From: Kiloniella laminariae DSM 19542
GTDB taxonomy: Bacteria; Pseudomonadota; Alphaproteobacteria; Kiloniellales; Kiloniellaceae
Assembly (NCBI RefSeq): GCF_000374005.1
Contig: NZ_KB893146.1
Span: 1-64,000 of the forward strand
Length of the DNA: 64,000 nucleotides
Direction of reading: 5' to 3'
Shown here: positions 54,975 through 64,000 of the stretch, one piece after another
Position numbering within the stretch: the stretch's first letter is position 1
Layout: every line of letters begins with the position of its first letter
Made by a program: the position numbers and the translations under genes
Notes under the pieces: model-generated
Database searches by the model: none
What the model was told of the DNA's origin: nothing
Seen by the model: only the letters and a program-made list of their open reading frames with translations

Positions 54975-55850
54975 ATGCGGCCAGAAGAACTGTATGTTTA
55001 TAAAGCCCTTGTTGAAGTGGGCGCGAAATCCGGCCGTTCGGCTGACCTCGGCGAAGGCCTGTCTTTATCTACCTGGCGCAACCAGAAGGGCTTTGCCGTC
55101 TACGAACGGGCGGACCATCACAGCATGAGCTTTTATCTGGAAGGTGGGAAAGATACGCGCCGCCATTTGGGAGAGCGTTGTATCGGTTCAGGGCATCCCG
55201 GGGCAGTTTGTATTATGCCTGCGGGGGTACGGTCGGAATGGAGTATTGATGCATCATTCCGTTTCATGCATCTATACTTTGATTGTGGCTGGTTTGATCG
55301 GACGCTTGCCGAGAGCTGTGATGTCGATCCTTCGGGGATAGAACTACGGGACGTTTCTTTTCGCAGTGATCCGGTGATTGAGCAGATCTGTCGAAAGATC
55401 ATCTATCCGCTGGATTGGCAAAGTGCTGCAGATCAGATGGCCCTGTCTCAGGCAGGGCAGCTGCTGGCGCAGCACCTTCTCAGGCACTATACCAACAGAT
55501 CACTGGAACCTGGGCTTTGCCGCGGCGGACTTTCTCCCTATGCCTTGCGTCGGGTCAAAGAATACGTGGAGACCTCGCTGGATCAGGGAGTAACCGTTTC
55601 AGAATTGGCACGGGTCTCTGATCTTAGTCCTTTTCACTTTACGCGGATGTTTCGTGTTTCTGAAGGGATCAGTCCGCATCAGTATGTGTTGCAGCGGCGT
55701 ATCGAAAAAGCCAAATATCTGCTGGGCGATAACAAGGGTTCGCTTTCCGAGATTGCACAGGATTGCGGTTTTAGCAGCCAGAGTCATATGGCCACTCGTT
55801 TCCGCCGGGCCACAGGTCTAACGCCCCAAAACTTCCGCCGCTTATCTTGA
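54975..55850 (+). CDS. AraC family transcriptional regulator
   Basis: A 291-residue regulator. An N-terminal cupin-like sensing half (about residues 20-170) is followed by two helix-turn-helix units: VTVSELARVSDLSPFHFTRM and LSEIAQDCGFSSQSHMATRF, ending with FRRATGLTPQNFRRL. ATG 54975, with GGTGAG 7 bases upstream, is chosen; an open frame extends to 54795 but its residues look like a translated noncoding region. Divergent from the EamA transporter, it probably activates that gene in response to a small effector. Confidence 0.9.
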   Translation: MRPEELYVYKALVEVGAKSGRSADLGEGLSLSTWRNQKGFAVYERADHHSMSFYLEGGKDTRRHLGERCIGSGHPGAVCIMPAGVRSEWSIDASFRFMHLYFDCGWFDRTLAESCDVDPSGIELRDVSFRSDPVIEQICRKIIYPLDWQSAADQMALSQAGQLLAQHLLRHYTNRSLEPGLCRGGLSPYALRRVKEYVETSLDQGVTVSELARVSDLSPFHFTRMFRVSEGISPHQYVLQRRIEKAKYLLGDNKGSLSEIAQDCGFSSQSHMATRFRRATGLTPQNFRRLS

Positions 55851-55990
55851 ACTCTTTACATGCTTGCGTGGTGTGCGCATTTATTTTTCAGACGAGCTGA
55901 TATAAAAGGGACGACTGTATTGACGGGCGAGAGCTTGCCGTGTGAATAGCAGGAGCATTTTATAGAATCATTTGGGGAGAGTATTGCTCT

Positions 55991-56581
55991 ATGGCATCAC
56001 AGTCAGTGTTACCACAAAAAACGCAGGTTCTGGCTTTGGTCGGAAGTCTTCGGGAACAATCTTACAACAGGGCTTTGTTGCGCGAAGCCATCACGGTTGC
56101 CCCTGATGGCATCGAAATTGTGGTTTTTGACCGTCTGGCTGAATTGCCGCTTTTCAACGAAGATCTCGAAGCCGTGCAAACACCCGAAACTGCGCAAGCA
56201 CTGAAACAGGCCATCATGGCGGCGGATGCGTTGTTGATCGTGACGCCGGAATATAATTCTGGTCTTCCTGCCGTGCTGAAAAACGGGATTGACTGGGCGT
56301 CGCGCGGGACACCGTCCGTTTTTGCCAATCTGGCTGTTGGCATTATGGGCACCAGCCCGGGAGCTTTTGGAACTGCCCGGGTACAGGCGCAGTTAAAACA
56401 AAGCCTTGGTGGTTTGGGGGCCTACCCTCTGGCAGCGCCTGACTTTGTCTTGCCCCTAGCAAAAAGCAAGTTTGATGATGAATTAAAAATCTCGGATGAA
56501 GCCACGCGGTCGCGAATGAACAAGTACCTTGAACGTCTCCGGGAGTTGGCCTGTTGTCTGGCAGCGATACGGCAACGCTGA
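55991..56581 (+). CDS. NADPH-dependent FMN reductase (chromate/quinone reductase type)
   Basis: A 196-residue flavodoxin-like protein. LALVGSLREQSYNRALLREA binds the FMN phosphate and TPEYNSGLPAVLKNGIDWAS lies at the flavin ring, as in ChrR/YieF and ArsH-related enzymes. These reduce quinones, azo dyes or chromate with NAD(P)H. Intact motifs and normal length. It ends before a shared palindromic terminator with the converging yceI-type gene. Confidence 0.94.
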   Translation: MASQSVLPQKTQVLALVGSLREQSYNRALLREAITVAPDGIEIVVFDRLAELPLFNEDLEAVQTPETAQALKQAIMAADALLIVTPEYNSGLPAVLKNGIDWASRGTPSVFANLAVGIMGTSPGAFGTARVQAQLKQSLGGLGAYPLAAPDFVLPLAKSKFDDELKISDEATRSRMNKYLERLRELACCLAAIRQR

Positions 56582-56612
56582 TAAACGTTGACCTTTCCAT
56601 ACTGTAGAGCAG

Positions 56613-56642
56613 CCAAAGGGCGCTGATATCAGCGCCCTTTGG
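56613..56642. terminator. Perfect 30-bp palindrome, bidirectional terminator
   Basis: CCAAAGGGCGCTGAT followed by its exact complement ATCAGCGCCCTTTGG, located between the 3' ends of two converging genes. The plus strand continues GGTTTGTC and the minus strand is similarly T-poor, so termination relies on the strong stem; function as a terminator is nevertheless the best explanation. Confidence 0.75.
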
Positions 56643-56671
56643 TTTGTCACAATGCAGTGAGGGAGAGAGTG

Positions 56672-57283
56672 TTATTCTGAACCACGCATCTCGGTTTCAA
56701 TATTAAGGGTCACAACATCGGAAGTCAGCGGAGCAAAGCCGCCTACACCAAAATCACTACGCAGGATGGAGCCTTGTGCCGAGAAAGCCACATAGGGCGC
56801 GCCAGCATAAGCGGGAACGAAAGCCGCTAGCGGGTGATCACCATGATGGGTCAGTGTTGCTTGCAGAGTAACGGGTTTGGTTGTCTCTTTGATGGTCAGG
56901 TCGCCTGTGACAGCATAGATGTTTTTGCCGGTCTGGACGATCTTGGTGCTTGTGAAAGTAATTTCTGGAAACTTTGCAGCATCAAAGAAATCGCCACCGC
57001 TGAGATGCGCGTCAAGTTCCTCAACGTTTGTATCAATGCTTGCTGATTTGATGACAACGTCAATTTTGCTGTTTTCCGGCTTTTCAAAATCAATTGATAC
57101 TGTGCCGTCGTAGTCATCAAAAGTGCCTGACTGAGTGGACATGCCAACGTGATTATAAGCGAAATTGATTTCGGTATGACCTTTGTCAAAGCTGAACGTT
57201 TCAGCTGCCTGAACTGATGCAACTGAGGCCACAAGAGCGGTTCCGAAGGCAGCAGCGGTCAGTTTTTTAGAAATATTGAGCAT
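56672..57283 (-). CDS. YceI family periplasmic lipid-binding protein
   Basis: A 203-residue exported protein with signal peptide (LTAAAFGTALVASVASVQA, cleavage before AET). The beta-barrel repeats match YceI: FDKGHTEINFAYNHVGMS, VEELDAHLSGGDFFDAAKFP, VTGDLTIKETTKPVTLQ and DFGVGGF. YceI proteins bind isoprenoid quinones or lipids in the periplasm. A GGGGAG ribosome site lies 6 bases before ATG 57283. Transcribed alone toward the shared terminator. Confidence 0.95.
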   Translation of the reverse strand: MLNISKKLTAAAFGTALVASVASVQAAETFSFDKGHTEINFAYNHVGMSTQSGTFDDYDGTVSIDFEKPENSKIDVVIKSASIDTNVEELDAHLSGGDFFDAAKFPEITFTSTKIVQTGKNIYAVTGDLTIKETTKPVTLQATLTHHGDHPLAAFVPAYAGAPYVAFSAQGSILRSDFGVGGFAPLTSDVVTLNIETEMRGSE

Positions 57284-57541
57284 TTAGGGCTCCCCTGTAT
57301 GTGGCTGTTTCAAATAGATGAAATTTTGGCGAGAGTTGTTGCGTTTACTGCTGTTTACTTAGGTATGGAGGGGGTGTTCCGTCAATGACACTCCTGGGAA
57401 ACAGTCTGTGCATGGGGAAACAACAATTTCGTGACCTGGCGGCTGTTCCTTACTGGAAAGAACAGCAGGGCGGTGATAAACCTTACGATGTTGCGTATCT
57501 GTTGCGTACCTGTTTTTGAAACCAACTGTTGGGGATAAGGC

Positions 57542-58108
57542 GTGTCTTTTGAAAGTTATTGCCAGACTGTCGCTCGGAATTTTGAAGCCCTTGGGGCGCT
57601 GGAAGATGTGCTGGCACAGGCTGCAGATATCTGGGTTGAAGCCCTGAGAAATGGCAATAAGGTCATCTTTTGTGGCAATGGAGGATCGGCTGCTGATTCC
57701 CAGCATCTCGCAGCCGAGCTGGTTGGTCGCTATATTCTGGAGCGGGAATCCCTGCCTTCAATCGCCCTGACTGTCGACAGCTCAGCCCTGACAGCTATCG
57801 CCAATGATTATGGATATGAACAGGTTTTTGCCCGGCAGCTGAGCGGTTTGGGAAAAGCAGGGGATGTTTTTGTCGGCATCACAACCAGTGGCAACAGCGG
57901 GAATATTCTGGCAGCTGTTAAAGTCGCGCGGAAGATGGGCATCAAGGTGATGGGCTTCACCGGCAAGAGCGGCGGTCAGCTGGCAGAGGCATGTGATCTC
58001 TGTATCAAGGTGCCTTCTGATAAGACAAACCATATCCAGGAAATGCATATCGCCGTTGGGCATTATCTCTGTGGCGTTACTGAAAATCGTCTTGGCAGCC
58101 TGAACTAG
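57542..58108 (+). CDS. gmhA: Sedoheptulose-7-phosphate isomerase GmhA
   Basis: A 188-residue SIS-domain enzyme, first step of heptose synthesis for lipopolysaccharide. FCGNGGSAADSQHLAAELVG and VFVGITTSGNSGNILAA are the sugar-phosphate and zinc-site loops; the acidic and His residues of KTNHIQEMHIAVGHYLC are conserved. Starts with GTG 57542. It converges with a probable gmhB gene that performs a later step, an arrangement that places both on one locus but in separate transcripts. Confidence 0.94.
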   Translation: MSFESYCQTVARNFEALGALEDVLAQAADIWVEALRNGNKVIFCGNGGSAADSQHLAAELVGRYILERESLPSIALTVDSSALTAIANDYGYEQVFARQLSGLGKAGDVFVGITTSGNSGNILAAVKVARKMGIKVMGFTGKSGGQLAEACDLCIKVPSDKTNHIQEMHIAVGHYLCGVTENRLGSLN

Positions 58109-58135
58109 ACTAAATCCCCGGCAAAGGCGCCTGCT

Positions 58136-58804
58136 CTATTTGAGAAGCGGGAGTTCAAGAGCTGCTCGCAGGTCATTGCCAGTTTTGATTTGATAGGCCT
58201 GGGTGCCTGCCTGTAAGGCAGCACCCCTTTCGCCCGGACGTTTACCATGCCCGGTGAGGACGTGAAGCCCGCCAGCAAGCCCGGCTTTTTTCCCTGCGAG
58301 AATATCGCTATCCCGGTCGCCGACGATCCAGGAGCGCTGCAGATCCAGGTTCAGCTGTTCCTGGGCGCGGGTCAACATCCCGGGGTTGGGCTTTCTTGCC
58401 TCGTGGTCGTCTGCATGGCTCCAGATCGTTTCGCCTTTCTGGTGAAAAGGGCAGGCGTAGACAGCATCAACTGTAGCACCCAGTGCTTCCAGTTCCCTGT
58501 GCAGCTTGTTCTGTACGACTTCAAATTCCTGCCAGCCAAAATATCCATAGGCGATACCAGCCTGGTTGGTCACGATAACAACCGGAATTTTCAATCTGTT
58601 GGCTTTCGCGATGACTTCGGCTGCTCCGGCGACCAGAACCAGATCTTCGGCTTTGTGCAGATAGTTGACCTCTTCAACGATCACGCCGTCGCGATCAAGA
58701 AACAGGGCGGGTCTTGGTTCTGATGAGTTGGGAGCGCGCAGTTCTTCCCAGATTCCACTGGAACTGACAAAGGGGAAATCGGGTGTGGTAAAATTTTGGG
58801 GCAT
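58136..58804 (-). CDS. gmhB: HAD-IIIA phosphatase, probable heptose-1,7-bisphosphate phosphatase GmhB
   Basis: A 222-residue HAD enzyme. FLDRDGVIVEEVNYLHK holds the nucleophile and acid Asp, VVIVTNQAGIAYGYF is motif II and IVGDRDSDILAGKKAG motif IV. An N-terminal extension of about 30 residues precedes the core. The zinc-loop region reads CPFHQKG and HADDHEARKPNPGM: the first Cys is kept, but the cysteine pair before RKP in E. coli GmhB is replaced, so the metal site is altered or lost. The nearby gmhA supports the assignment; a related sugar-bisphosphate phosphatase is possible. Confidence 0.85.
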   Translation of the reverse strand: MPQNFTTPDFPFVSSSGIWEELRAPNSSEPRPALFLDRDGVIVEEVNYLHKAEDLVLVAGAAEVIAKANRLKIPVVIVTNQAGIAYGYFGWQEFEVVQNKLHRELEALGATVDAVYACPFHQKGETIWSHADDHEARKPNPGMLTRAQEQLNLDLQRSWIVGDRDSDILAGKKAGLAGGLHVLTGHGKRPGERGAALQAGTQAYQIKTGNDLRAALELPLLK

Positions 58805-59274
58805 TGGTCTGCATTGCTGGGTAAGGGAGCTGTCGATCTTGTCAGTCTTTATAGCGCTCTCTTTGACGAGAGGACAGTTTCTTCTCTGATCCCTCTAAGC
58901 TGTGAGACAACATTATTAACATAGTTATTGTGTGTTAATAAAATAAAGATGGTGAATAATTTACTCAATTTCCGATTTGTTTGTGTGTGTTGTTATTATC
59001 TGTTTGTTTTTATTGATATTGCGTGCCTCCCTTATAATACATAAAAAATTTGTTATATAAAAATATTTTGCTTTTATTCTTGTGTAATTCACGTTACATA
59101 CTATTTTCAACTTGTGGCGGGGGAGATCCGGTTCGATCCAGCCCAAAATTGGTAAAAAAATGTGAGCCTGCACAGACGTCTGCGACCAAGATTACTGTCG
59201 AGGATGTGGATGCTGAGCGGCTGAAGATGTACTTTTATGACCTGCTGACAGACTGGCAGGGTTCGGAGATTTCG
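58805..59274. other. A/T-rich intergenic region upstream of cysD with candidate regulatory site
   Basis: About 470 bases without a supported gene; 58900-59100 is distinctly A/T-rich. A TATAAT hexamer at 59033-59038 may be a -10 box, although TTGATA at 59013 is only 14 bases away. TGTAA-N6-TTACA (59083-59098) is a symmetric site of the size bound by LysR-type regulators such as CysB homologues. No SAM or other riboswitch that I know is recognisable. The reading frame of cysD stays open back to 59050. Confidence 0.45.
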
Positions 59275-60183
59275 GTGAGTGATCCCTATCTGACGCATTT
59301 AAAACAGCTGGAAGCCGAGAGCATCCATATCATCCGGGAAGTTGCCGCGGAGTTCCGCAATCCGGTGATGCTTTATTCCATCGGCAAGGACTCTGCTGTC
59401 ATGCTGCATCTGGCACGCAAGGCTTTCTATCCTTCGAAGCCACCTTTCCCGCTGTTGCATGTGGACACAACCTGGAAGTTCCGCGAGATGATTGCATTTC
59501 GGGACAAGATCGCCAGTGAATATGGCTTTGACCTGATCGTGCATACTAACGAGGAGGGCCGCAGCAAGGGGATGAGCCCCTTCGAGCATGGTTCGGCGCT
59601 CTATACCGATGTGATGAAAACCGAAGCTCTCAAGCAGGCCTTGAACAAATACAAGTTCGATGCGGCCTTTGGTGGTGCCCGTCGTGACGAAGAAAAGTCA
59701 CGGGCAAAAGAGCGGGTTTTCTCTTTCCGGTCAGAAAGCCATCGCTGGGACCCCAAAAACCAGCGCCCGGAACTGTGGAACATCTATAATGCAAGAGTAA
59801 AGCCCGGTGAAAGCATCCGGGCCTTCCCGATCTCGAACTGGACCGAGCTGGATATCTGGCAGTATATCTATCGCGAAAACATTCCGATTGTGCCGCTATA
59901 TTATTCTGCTGAACGCCCGGTGGTCGAGCGTGACGGTGCCCTGATCATGGTCGATGATGAGCGTATGCCACTCAAACCGGGTGAAACGCCCTCCTTGCGA
60001 TCTGTCCGTTTCCGGACACTTGGGTGTTATCCGCTGACCGGTGCGGTTGAGTCCACGGCAGCGACCTTGCCTGATATTATTCAGGAAATGCTTCTTACAA
60101 CAACCTCCGAGCGACAGGGTCGCGTGATTGATCACGACCAGGCCGGGTCCATGGAAAAGAAAAAGCAGGAGGGCTACTTCTGA
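59275..60183 (+). CDS. cysD: Sulfate adenylyltransferase subunit 2 CysD
   Basis: Small subunit of ATP sulfurylase, which makes adenosine 5'-phosphosulfate from sulfate and [23 protein letters not shown] begins the protein, [16 protein letters not shown] is the PP-loop and [20 protein letters not shown] the sulfate/AMP site. GTG 59275 with GGAG 6 bases upstream yields 302 residues, the same as E. coli CysD; ATG 59227 would add 16 residues without a good ribosome site. It ends in a TGATG overlap with cysNC, so the two subunits are made together. Confidence 0.95.
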   Translation: MSDPYLTHLKQLEAESIHIIREVAAEFRNPVMLYSIGKDSAVMLHLARKAFYPSKPPFPLLHVDTTWKFREMIAFRDKIASEYGFDLIVHTNEEGRSKGMSPFEHGSALYTDVMKTEALKQALNKYKFDAAFGGARRDEEKSRAKERVFSFRSESHRWDPKNQRPELWNIYNARVKPGESIRAFPISNWTELDIWQYIYRENIPIVPLYYSAERPVVERDGALIMVDDERMPLKPGETPSLRSVRFRTLGCYPLTGAVESTAATLPDIIQEMLLTTTSERQGRVIDHDQAGSMEKKKQEGYF

Positions 60184-62081
60184 TGGCCCATAAAGACAAA
60201 CTTATCTCTGAAGATATTCTCGCCTATCTTAAGGTACAGGAAGATAAAAGCCTGCTGCGTTTTATTACCTGCGGGTCCGTCGATGATGGAAAGTCCACCC
60301 TGATCGGGAGATTGCTGTTTGATTCAAAATTGATTTTTGAAGATCAGCTTTCAGCCCTGGAAAGTGACAGCAAAAAAGTCGGAACGACCGGTGATGATAT
60401 AGATCTGGCCTTACTGGTTGACGGCCTTCAGGCCGAACGCGAGCAGGGGATCACGATTGATGTGGCCTATCGGTTTTTCTCGACCGACAAGCGCAAGTTT
60501 ATCGTCGCCGATACACCGGGGCATGAGCAGTATACCCGCAATATGGCCACCGGAGCTTCCGGGGCCGAGTTGGCGCTGATCCTGGTCGATGCCCGTAAAG
60601 GTGTCCTGACCCAGACCCGTCGGCATAGCTATATTGTATCGCTTCTGGGCATCAAGAACGTGGTGCTGGTGGTCAACAAGATGGATCTGGTTGACTATTC
60701 CCAGGCCCGTTATGACGAGGTGGTGAAAGACTATCTCGCTTTTGCCGAGAAGCTGAATATTCCAAATATCATTTCAACGCCAATTTCCGCGCTCAAAGGT
60801 GAAAATGTCACCGGGCGCAGCGCATTGATGGAGTGGTATCAGGGGCCGACCCTACTGGAGCATCTGGAAACGGTTGATGTTATTTCCGATCTGACACAAA
60901 CCCCCTTCCGGATGCCGGTTCAGTGGGTCAACCGGCCAAATCTTGATTTCCGCGGGTTTAGTGGAACGCTGGCTTCTGGTCGAGTGAGACCTGGTGACAA
61001 GCTGGCAGTCTCTCCCTCTGGTAAAACCTCGACAGTTGAGCGGATCGTTACCTTTGATGGCGACCTGGAAGAAGCCATTGCCGGACAGGCCGTCACCATC
61101 ACCCTGACTGACGAGATTGATATCAGTCGTGGCGATGTGCTGTCAAAAGCAGATGAAATGCCGGGGCTGAGTGATCAGCTGCGGGCGCATATTCTCTGGA
61201 TGCAGGAAGATGCCATGTTGCCAGGACGGTCCTATCTGCTCAAAACAGCGGCGACCACTGTTCCTGTGGTGATTTCCGACCTGCATCACAAAGTGAATGT
61301 AAACACGCTTGAAGAGCAGGCCGGGAAAAAACTGGAATTGAATGAAGTCGGGGTCTGTAATCTGGCGCTTGATCGTGCGATTCCCTTTGATGCCTACAAG
61401 GACAACCGGGAAACAGGTTCCTTTATCCTGATCGACCGCTACAGCAATGCAACAGTCGGTGCCGGGATGATCGATTTTGGCCTGCGCCGGGCAAGTAATA
61501 TTGTCTGGCAGGAGCTGGACATCAATAAAGACAAGCGGGCCGAACAAAAAGGGCAAAAACCTTGTGTGCTCTGGTTTACCGGTCTGTCCGGCGCCGGAAA
61601 ATCCACGGTTGCCAACCTTGTCGAGAAGAAGCTTTTTGCTGAAGGTCGGCATACCTACACTCTTGATGGTGATAACGTCCGCCACGGCCTGAACAAGGAT
61701 CTGGGCTTTACCGATGCTGACCGGGTGGAAAACATCCGTCGCGTGTCGGAAACAGCCAGGCTTTTTGTTGATGCAGGTCTGCTGGTTCTGGTCTCGTTCA
61801 TCTCCCCGTTCCGCAGTGAGCGACGTATGGCGCGTGAGCTGATGGGGGAACAGGAGTTTATCGAGGTCTTTGTTGATACGCCGCTTGAGGTCTGTGAAGA
61901 ACGCGACCCCAAGGGGCTGTATAAAAAAGCACGGGCAGGCAATATCAAGAACTTTACCGGGATTGATTCGGCCTATGAGGCTCCTGAAAATGCCGAGATC
62001 GTGCTGGCTGGTGGAAGCGCCGAGCCGGAAATTCTGGCGGACCAGGTGATTGCTGCCTTGAAAGAGAAGGGCTTTATCTAG
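60183..62081 (+). CDS. cysNC: Bifunctional sulfate adenylyltransferase subunit 1/adenylylsulfate kinase CysN-CysC
   Basis: A 632-residue fusion. The N-terminal GTPase CysN (residues 1-445) has [14 protein letters not shown], the switch [26 protein letters not shown] and NKMDLVD, and drives APS formation with CysD. The C-terminal CysC kinase (from about residue 455) has the P-loop [25 protein letters not shown] and the lid segment [14 protein letters not shown]; it phosphorylates APS to PAPS. The fusion is common in alphaproteobacteria. All motifs are intact. Confidence 0.96.
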   Translation: MAHKDKLISEDILAYLKVQEDKSLLRFITCGSVDDGKSTLIGRLLFDSKLIFEDQLSALESDSKKVGTTGDDIDLALLVDGLQAEREQGITIDVAYRFFSTDKRKFIVADTPGHEQYTRNMATGASGAELALILVDARKGVLTQTRRHSYIVSLLGIKNVVLVVNKMDLVDYSQARYDEVVKDYLAFAEKLNIPNIISTPISALKGENVTGRSALMEWYQGPTLLEHLETVDVISDLTQTPFRMPVQWVNRPNLDFRGFSGTLASGRVRPGDKLAVSPSGKTSTVERIVTFDGDLEEAIAGQAVTITLTDEIDISRGDVLSKADEMPGLSDQLRAHILWMQEDAMLPGRSYLLKTAATTVPVVISDLHHKVNVNTLEEQAGKKLELNEVGVCNLALDRAIPFDAYKDNRETGSFILIDRYSNATVGAGMIDFGLRRASNIVWQELDINKDKRAEQKGQKPCVLWFTGLSGAGKSTVANLVEKKLFAEGRHTYTLDGDNVRHGLNKDLGFTDADRVENIRRVSETARLFVDAGLLVLVSFISPFRSERRMARELMGEQEFIEVFVDTPLEVCEERDPKGLYKKARAGNIKNFTGIDSAYEAPENAEIVLAGGSAEPEILADQVIAALKEKGFI

Positions 62082-62129
62082 CGTCTTTCTGGAGATAAGC
62101 AGAGGACACCTGTATCCAGGGTATGTTGC

Positions 62130-62167
62130 AAAAGGCTGTTGTTCCCTTATCGGGGCTTCGGCCTTTT
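62130..62167 (+). terminator. Possible terminator downstream of cysNC
   Basis: AAAAGGC (62130-62136) and GCCTTTT (62161-62167) pair around a 24-base region that may itself fold. The 3' arm ends in TTTT. The stem is short for an intrinsic terminator. The rest of the interval to 62399 has no gene I can support. Confidence 0.5.
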
Positions 62168-62399
62168 GTCGTTTATATAGGGGGGAGCCCCGCCAGAAAG
62201 GCAGGTAGTGGAGAGTGTATTTTAACACTACCTTAGCCAGTAGTATGCTTTACTGAAGTTCAGGGAGATCATTCCGGGAATTTTAACCATCTTCGCTTGA
62301 AAGTGAGTTATAAGTGAGCAGGTTAATCATGATCTATAAAATATAGAAATTTGATGAGACCTGATATTCCCTGATCGTTATTGTTATTTGGGTGGGGCG

Positions 62400-64000
62400 A
62401 TGGATACAGAGCAGGACCTAGACTTCAAGCCAACCTACGACTGGTGTGTCCGGGCCTTTTCTCTTATGAAGCGTCGCTTGGGAATCAACATCAAGCTTCA
62501 TGACGAGAACGGTGACTTCCCGGGCGGGGATATCTATCTCTTTAATCACTTTGCCCGTTTCGAAACGATCATCCCGCAGTACCTTATCCATGAAGCCACT
62601 GGCGGCTATTGTCGCTGTGTTGCCTCGGGAGAGTTGTTCGAAGGCAACGAGAACTTTGCCAAGTTTCTCTATGGTGTTGGTGCTGTTCCCCACAATCATC
62701 CCCGGTTGTTGCCGTTTCTGGCGGCGGAGATTATGCGGGGGCACAAGGTTATCATCTTTCCCGAAGGGGGAATGATCAAGGACAAGCAGGTCGTTGGTCC
62801 GGGGGGAGAATTGAGTATCTTCTCGCCGACGGCACAAAAACGACGGAAACATCACACCGGAGCAGCTATCCTGGCCCTGACGGTTGAGCTATTCAAACAG
62901 CGGGTTCTTTCTGTCTTTGAAAAGGGCGAACACGATAGGCTGGAGCGTTGGGCCCGGGCGCTGAATATCAAATCTACTGAGGCCTTGCTTGCGGTGGCGG
63001 GCAAACCGACCGAGATTATTCCGGCAAATATCACCTTCTACCCTATCCGTGCCAGTGACAATATTCTCAGCAGAAGTGCTGAGTTTCTCAGCAAAGGCAA
63101 CCATCCCCGGATGGTAGAGGAGGTCCTGATCGAGGCGAATATCCTGCTCAAGGATTGCGACATGGATATTCGTGTCAGCCGCCCGCTTGAGGTTCAACAG
63201 GTCTGGCGCTGGTGGGAAAAGATTATGCTGTCCCGCCTTTTCAGCCAGATCAATTCTCTCGATGATTTCTTTTCTCTCAATGCCACGGCGGATACCCTGA
63301 ATGAGCGCATGTTCAAGATGTGCACTTCGCGCGGGACCAACCGCCTCAGGGACTATTATATGGAGGCTATCTATGCCGGGGTTACGGTAAACCTGCATCA
63401 CCTTGCCTCGGCCCTGATCCGGGAGTTGGTACAAAAAGGGCAATTACGGGTCGGGAAAAAACTGTTTCATCAGGCGCTCTATCTCAGCATTAAACGATGC
63501 CAGAAAGATGACGAAGTCCATCTGCACCGCAGCCTGACCAAGCCTGAGAACTACTGGAATCTCTGGGATGGTGACAGCTGTCCGGTACTGGACAAGTTTT
63601 TTGCATCGGAAGGCTGTGTCGAGCATCTGACTTTTGAAGGTGAGGACTATGGATTTTCGGCTTCGGTTATGGACACGCGCAGTTTTAACCGGGTGCGGCT
63701 TGAAAACCTTATTCTGGTCTATGCCAACGAGGTTACGCCGATTGACCATGCGATAACGCATGTGAAAGAGGCTCTTGACGACGCTGAAACAGTATCCCTT
63801 GAACGAATGGCGTTACTGCTTTTTGATGATGAACTGCTTTCGCTGGATTGTGACCGCAAGACCTTTTCCAAGGAGCAATATCGGGAGACCAATGCAAAAG
63901 AGACCGCGTTTGCGAAACCGGAACCCTTTCTGATTATACCAGATAAACCCAAGAAAATCGGGGTGCTTCTGGTTCATGGACTTCTGGCGTCCCCGGCAGA
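62400..64000 (+). CDS. PlsC-type acyltransferase with C-terminal alpha/beta-hydrolase domain (runs off the window)
   Basis: At least 533 residues, open to the window end. The N-terminal part has an acyltransferase motif of HX4E type (NHFARFET, H50 and E55) and FPEGGMIKDK, so the usual Asp of PlsC is Glu. The middle region of about 300 residues is helical and lacks recognised motifs. At the end, IGVLLVHGLLASPA begins an alpha/beta-hydrolase fold; its nucleophile lies beyond the window. The two domains together suggest acyl transfer and acyl hydrolysis or remodelling on one lipid. Start ATG 62400 with a GGTGGGG just upstream. Confidence 0.85.
   Translation, partial: MDTEQDLDFKPTYDWCVRAFSLMKRRLGINIKLHDENGDFPGGDIYLFNHFARFETIIPQYLIHEATGGYCRCVASGELFEGNENFAKFLYGVGAVPHNHPRLLPFLAAEIMRGHKVIIFPEGGMIKDKQVVGPGGELSIFSPTAQKRRKHHTGAAILALTVELFKQRVLSVFEKGEHDRLERWARALNIKSTEALLAVAGKPTEIIPANITFYPIRASDNILSRSAEFLSKGNHPRMVEEVLIEANILLKDCDMDIRVSRPLEVQQVWRWWEKIMLSRLFSQINSLDDFFSLNATADTLNERMFKMCTSRGTNRLRDYYMEAIYAGVTVNLHHLASALIRELVQKGQLRVGKKLFHQALYLSIKRCQKDDEVHLHRSLTKPENYWNLWDGDSCPVLDKFFASEGCVEHLTFEGEDYGFSASVMDTRSFNRVRLENLILVYANEVTPIDHAITHVKEALDDAETVSLERMALLLFDDELLSLDCDRKTFSKEQYRETNAKETAFAKPEPFLIIPDKPKKIGVLLVHGLLASPA

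Noticed and set aside
59050-59274. Longer CysD reading frame
   Set aside because: CysD of standard length starts at GTG 59275 with a good GGAG; the upstream residues are not CysD-like. ATG 59227 remains a minor alternative.
59041-59274. SAM-type riboswitch upstream of cysD
   Set aside because: I looked for the SAM-II core and other known sulfur riboswitch motifs and could not find them.

Overview
The window reads as a chromosomal segment of a free-living, probably marine alphaproteobacterium. Pointers are the initiator tRNA with an A-U/G-C/G-C anticodon stem, an MHYT-domain hybrid kinase, a fused CysN-CysC, a three-domain kinase/M23/aminotransferase protein, several orphan solute-binding proteins and the gene mix in general. 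Genus cannot be settled from this sequence alone. Coding density is high and I see no prophage, CRISPR array, plasmid functions or rRNA. The only mobile-element trace is a short IS3-type OrfA remnant near 4.0 kb.

Layout. 0-9 kb: initiator tRNA, MHYT hybrid histidine kinase, a degenerate second copy of the tRNA locus, a methyltransferase, the IS remnant, an OsmC-YcaO fusion, an amphi-Trp protein and an ECF41 sigma factor with its AhpD-like partner gene and a recognisable ECF41 promoter. 9-19 kb: VOC protein, P1 peptidase, 5-formyl-THF cyclo-ligase, a pirin/isochorismatase/WrbA operon opposite an HxlR regulator, an RhlE-like helicase, a KefB-like antiporter and an orphan binding protein. 19.4-27.5 kb: a seven-gene operon (amiC, amiR, two permeases, peptide-type binding protein, acetamidase/formamidase, fused double ATPase). 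It is preceded by a promoter, two hexaloop hairpins and a competing intrinsic terminator, which is the layout expected of an ANTAR antitermination switch. This is the most coherent regulatory system in the window.

27.5-37 kb: ArfB and a GST, a second DEAD-box helicase, a three-gene phospholipid operon (PlsC-like, CdsA-like, CDP-alcohol transferase with altered Asp motif), a saccharopine-dehydrogenase/DUF4166 protein with a DCC thiol protein, an orphan binding protein, a cupin and a LysE exporter with an Lrp regulator. 38-50 kb: OvoA (ovothiol synthesis) opposite a PLP dehydratase-fold enzyme, another orphan binding protein, a DM13 lipoprotein-like protein with a divergent TetR, a histidine kinase whose H-box histidine is tyrosine, an EamA transporter, a PA0069-type radical SAM protein, a GNAT and a DUF983 protein.

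50-64 kb: Lrp regulator opposite the 1013-residue three-domain protein, a TetR gene with a clear palindromic operator, an EamA transporter, an AraC regulator, an FMN reductase and YceI sharing a terminator, gmhA and gmhB converging, the sulfate activation genes cysD and cysNC, and a truncated PlsC-type acyltransferase with a hydrolase domain that runs off the window end.

Functional threads: redox and thiol protection (AhpD, WrbA, pirin, OvoA, GST, KefB-like, FMN reductase, DCC protein), uptake and hydrolysis of small amides under RNA-level control, secondary phospholipid metabolism, and sulfate assimilation feeding thiol synthesis.
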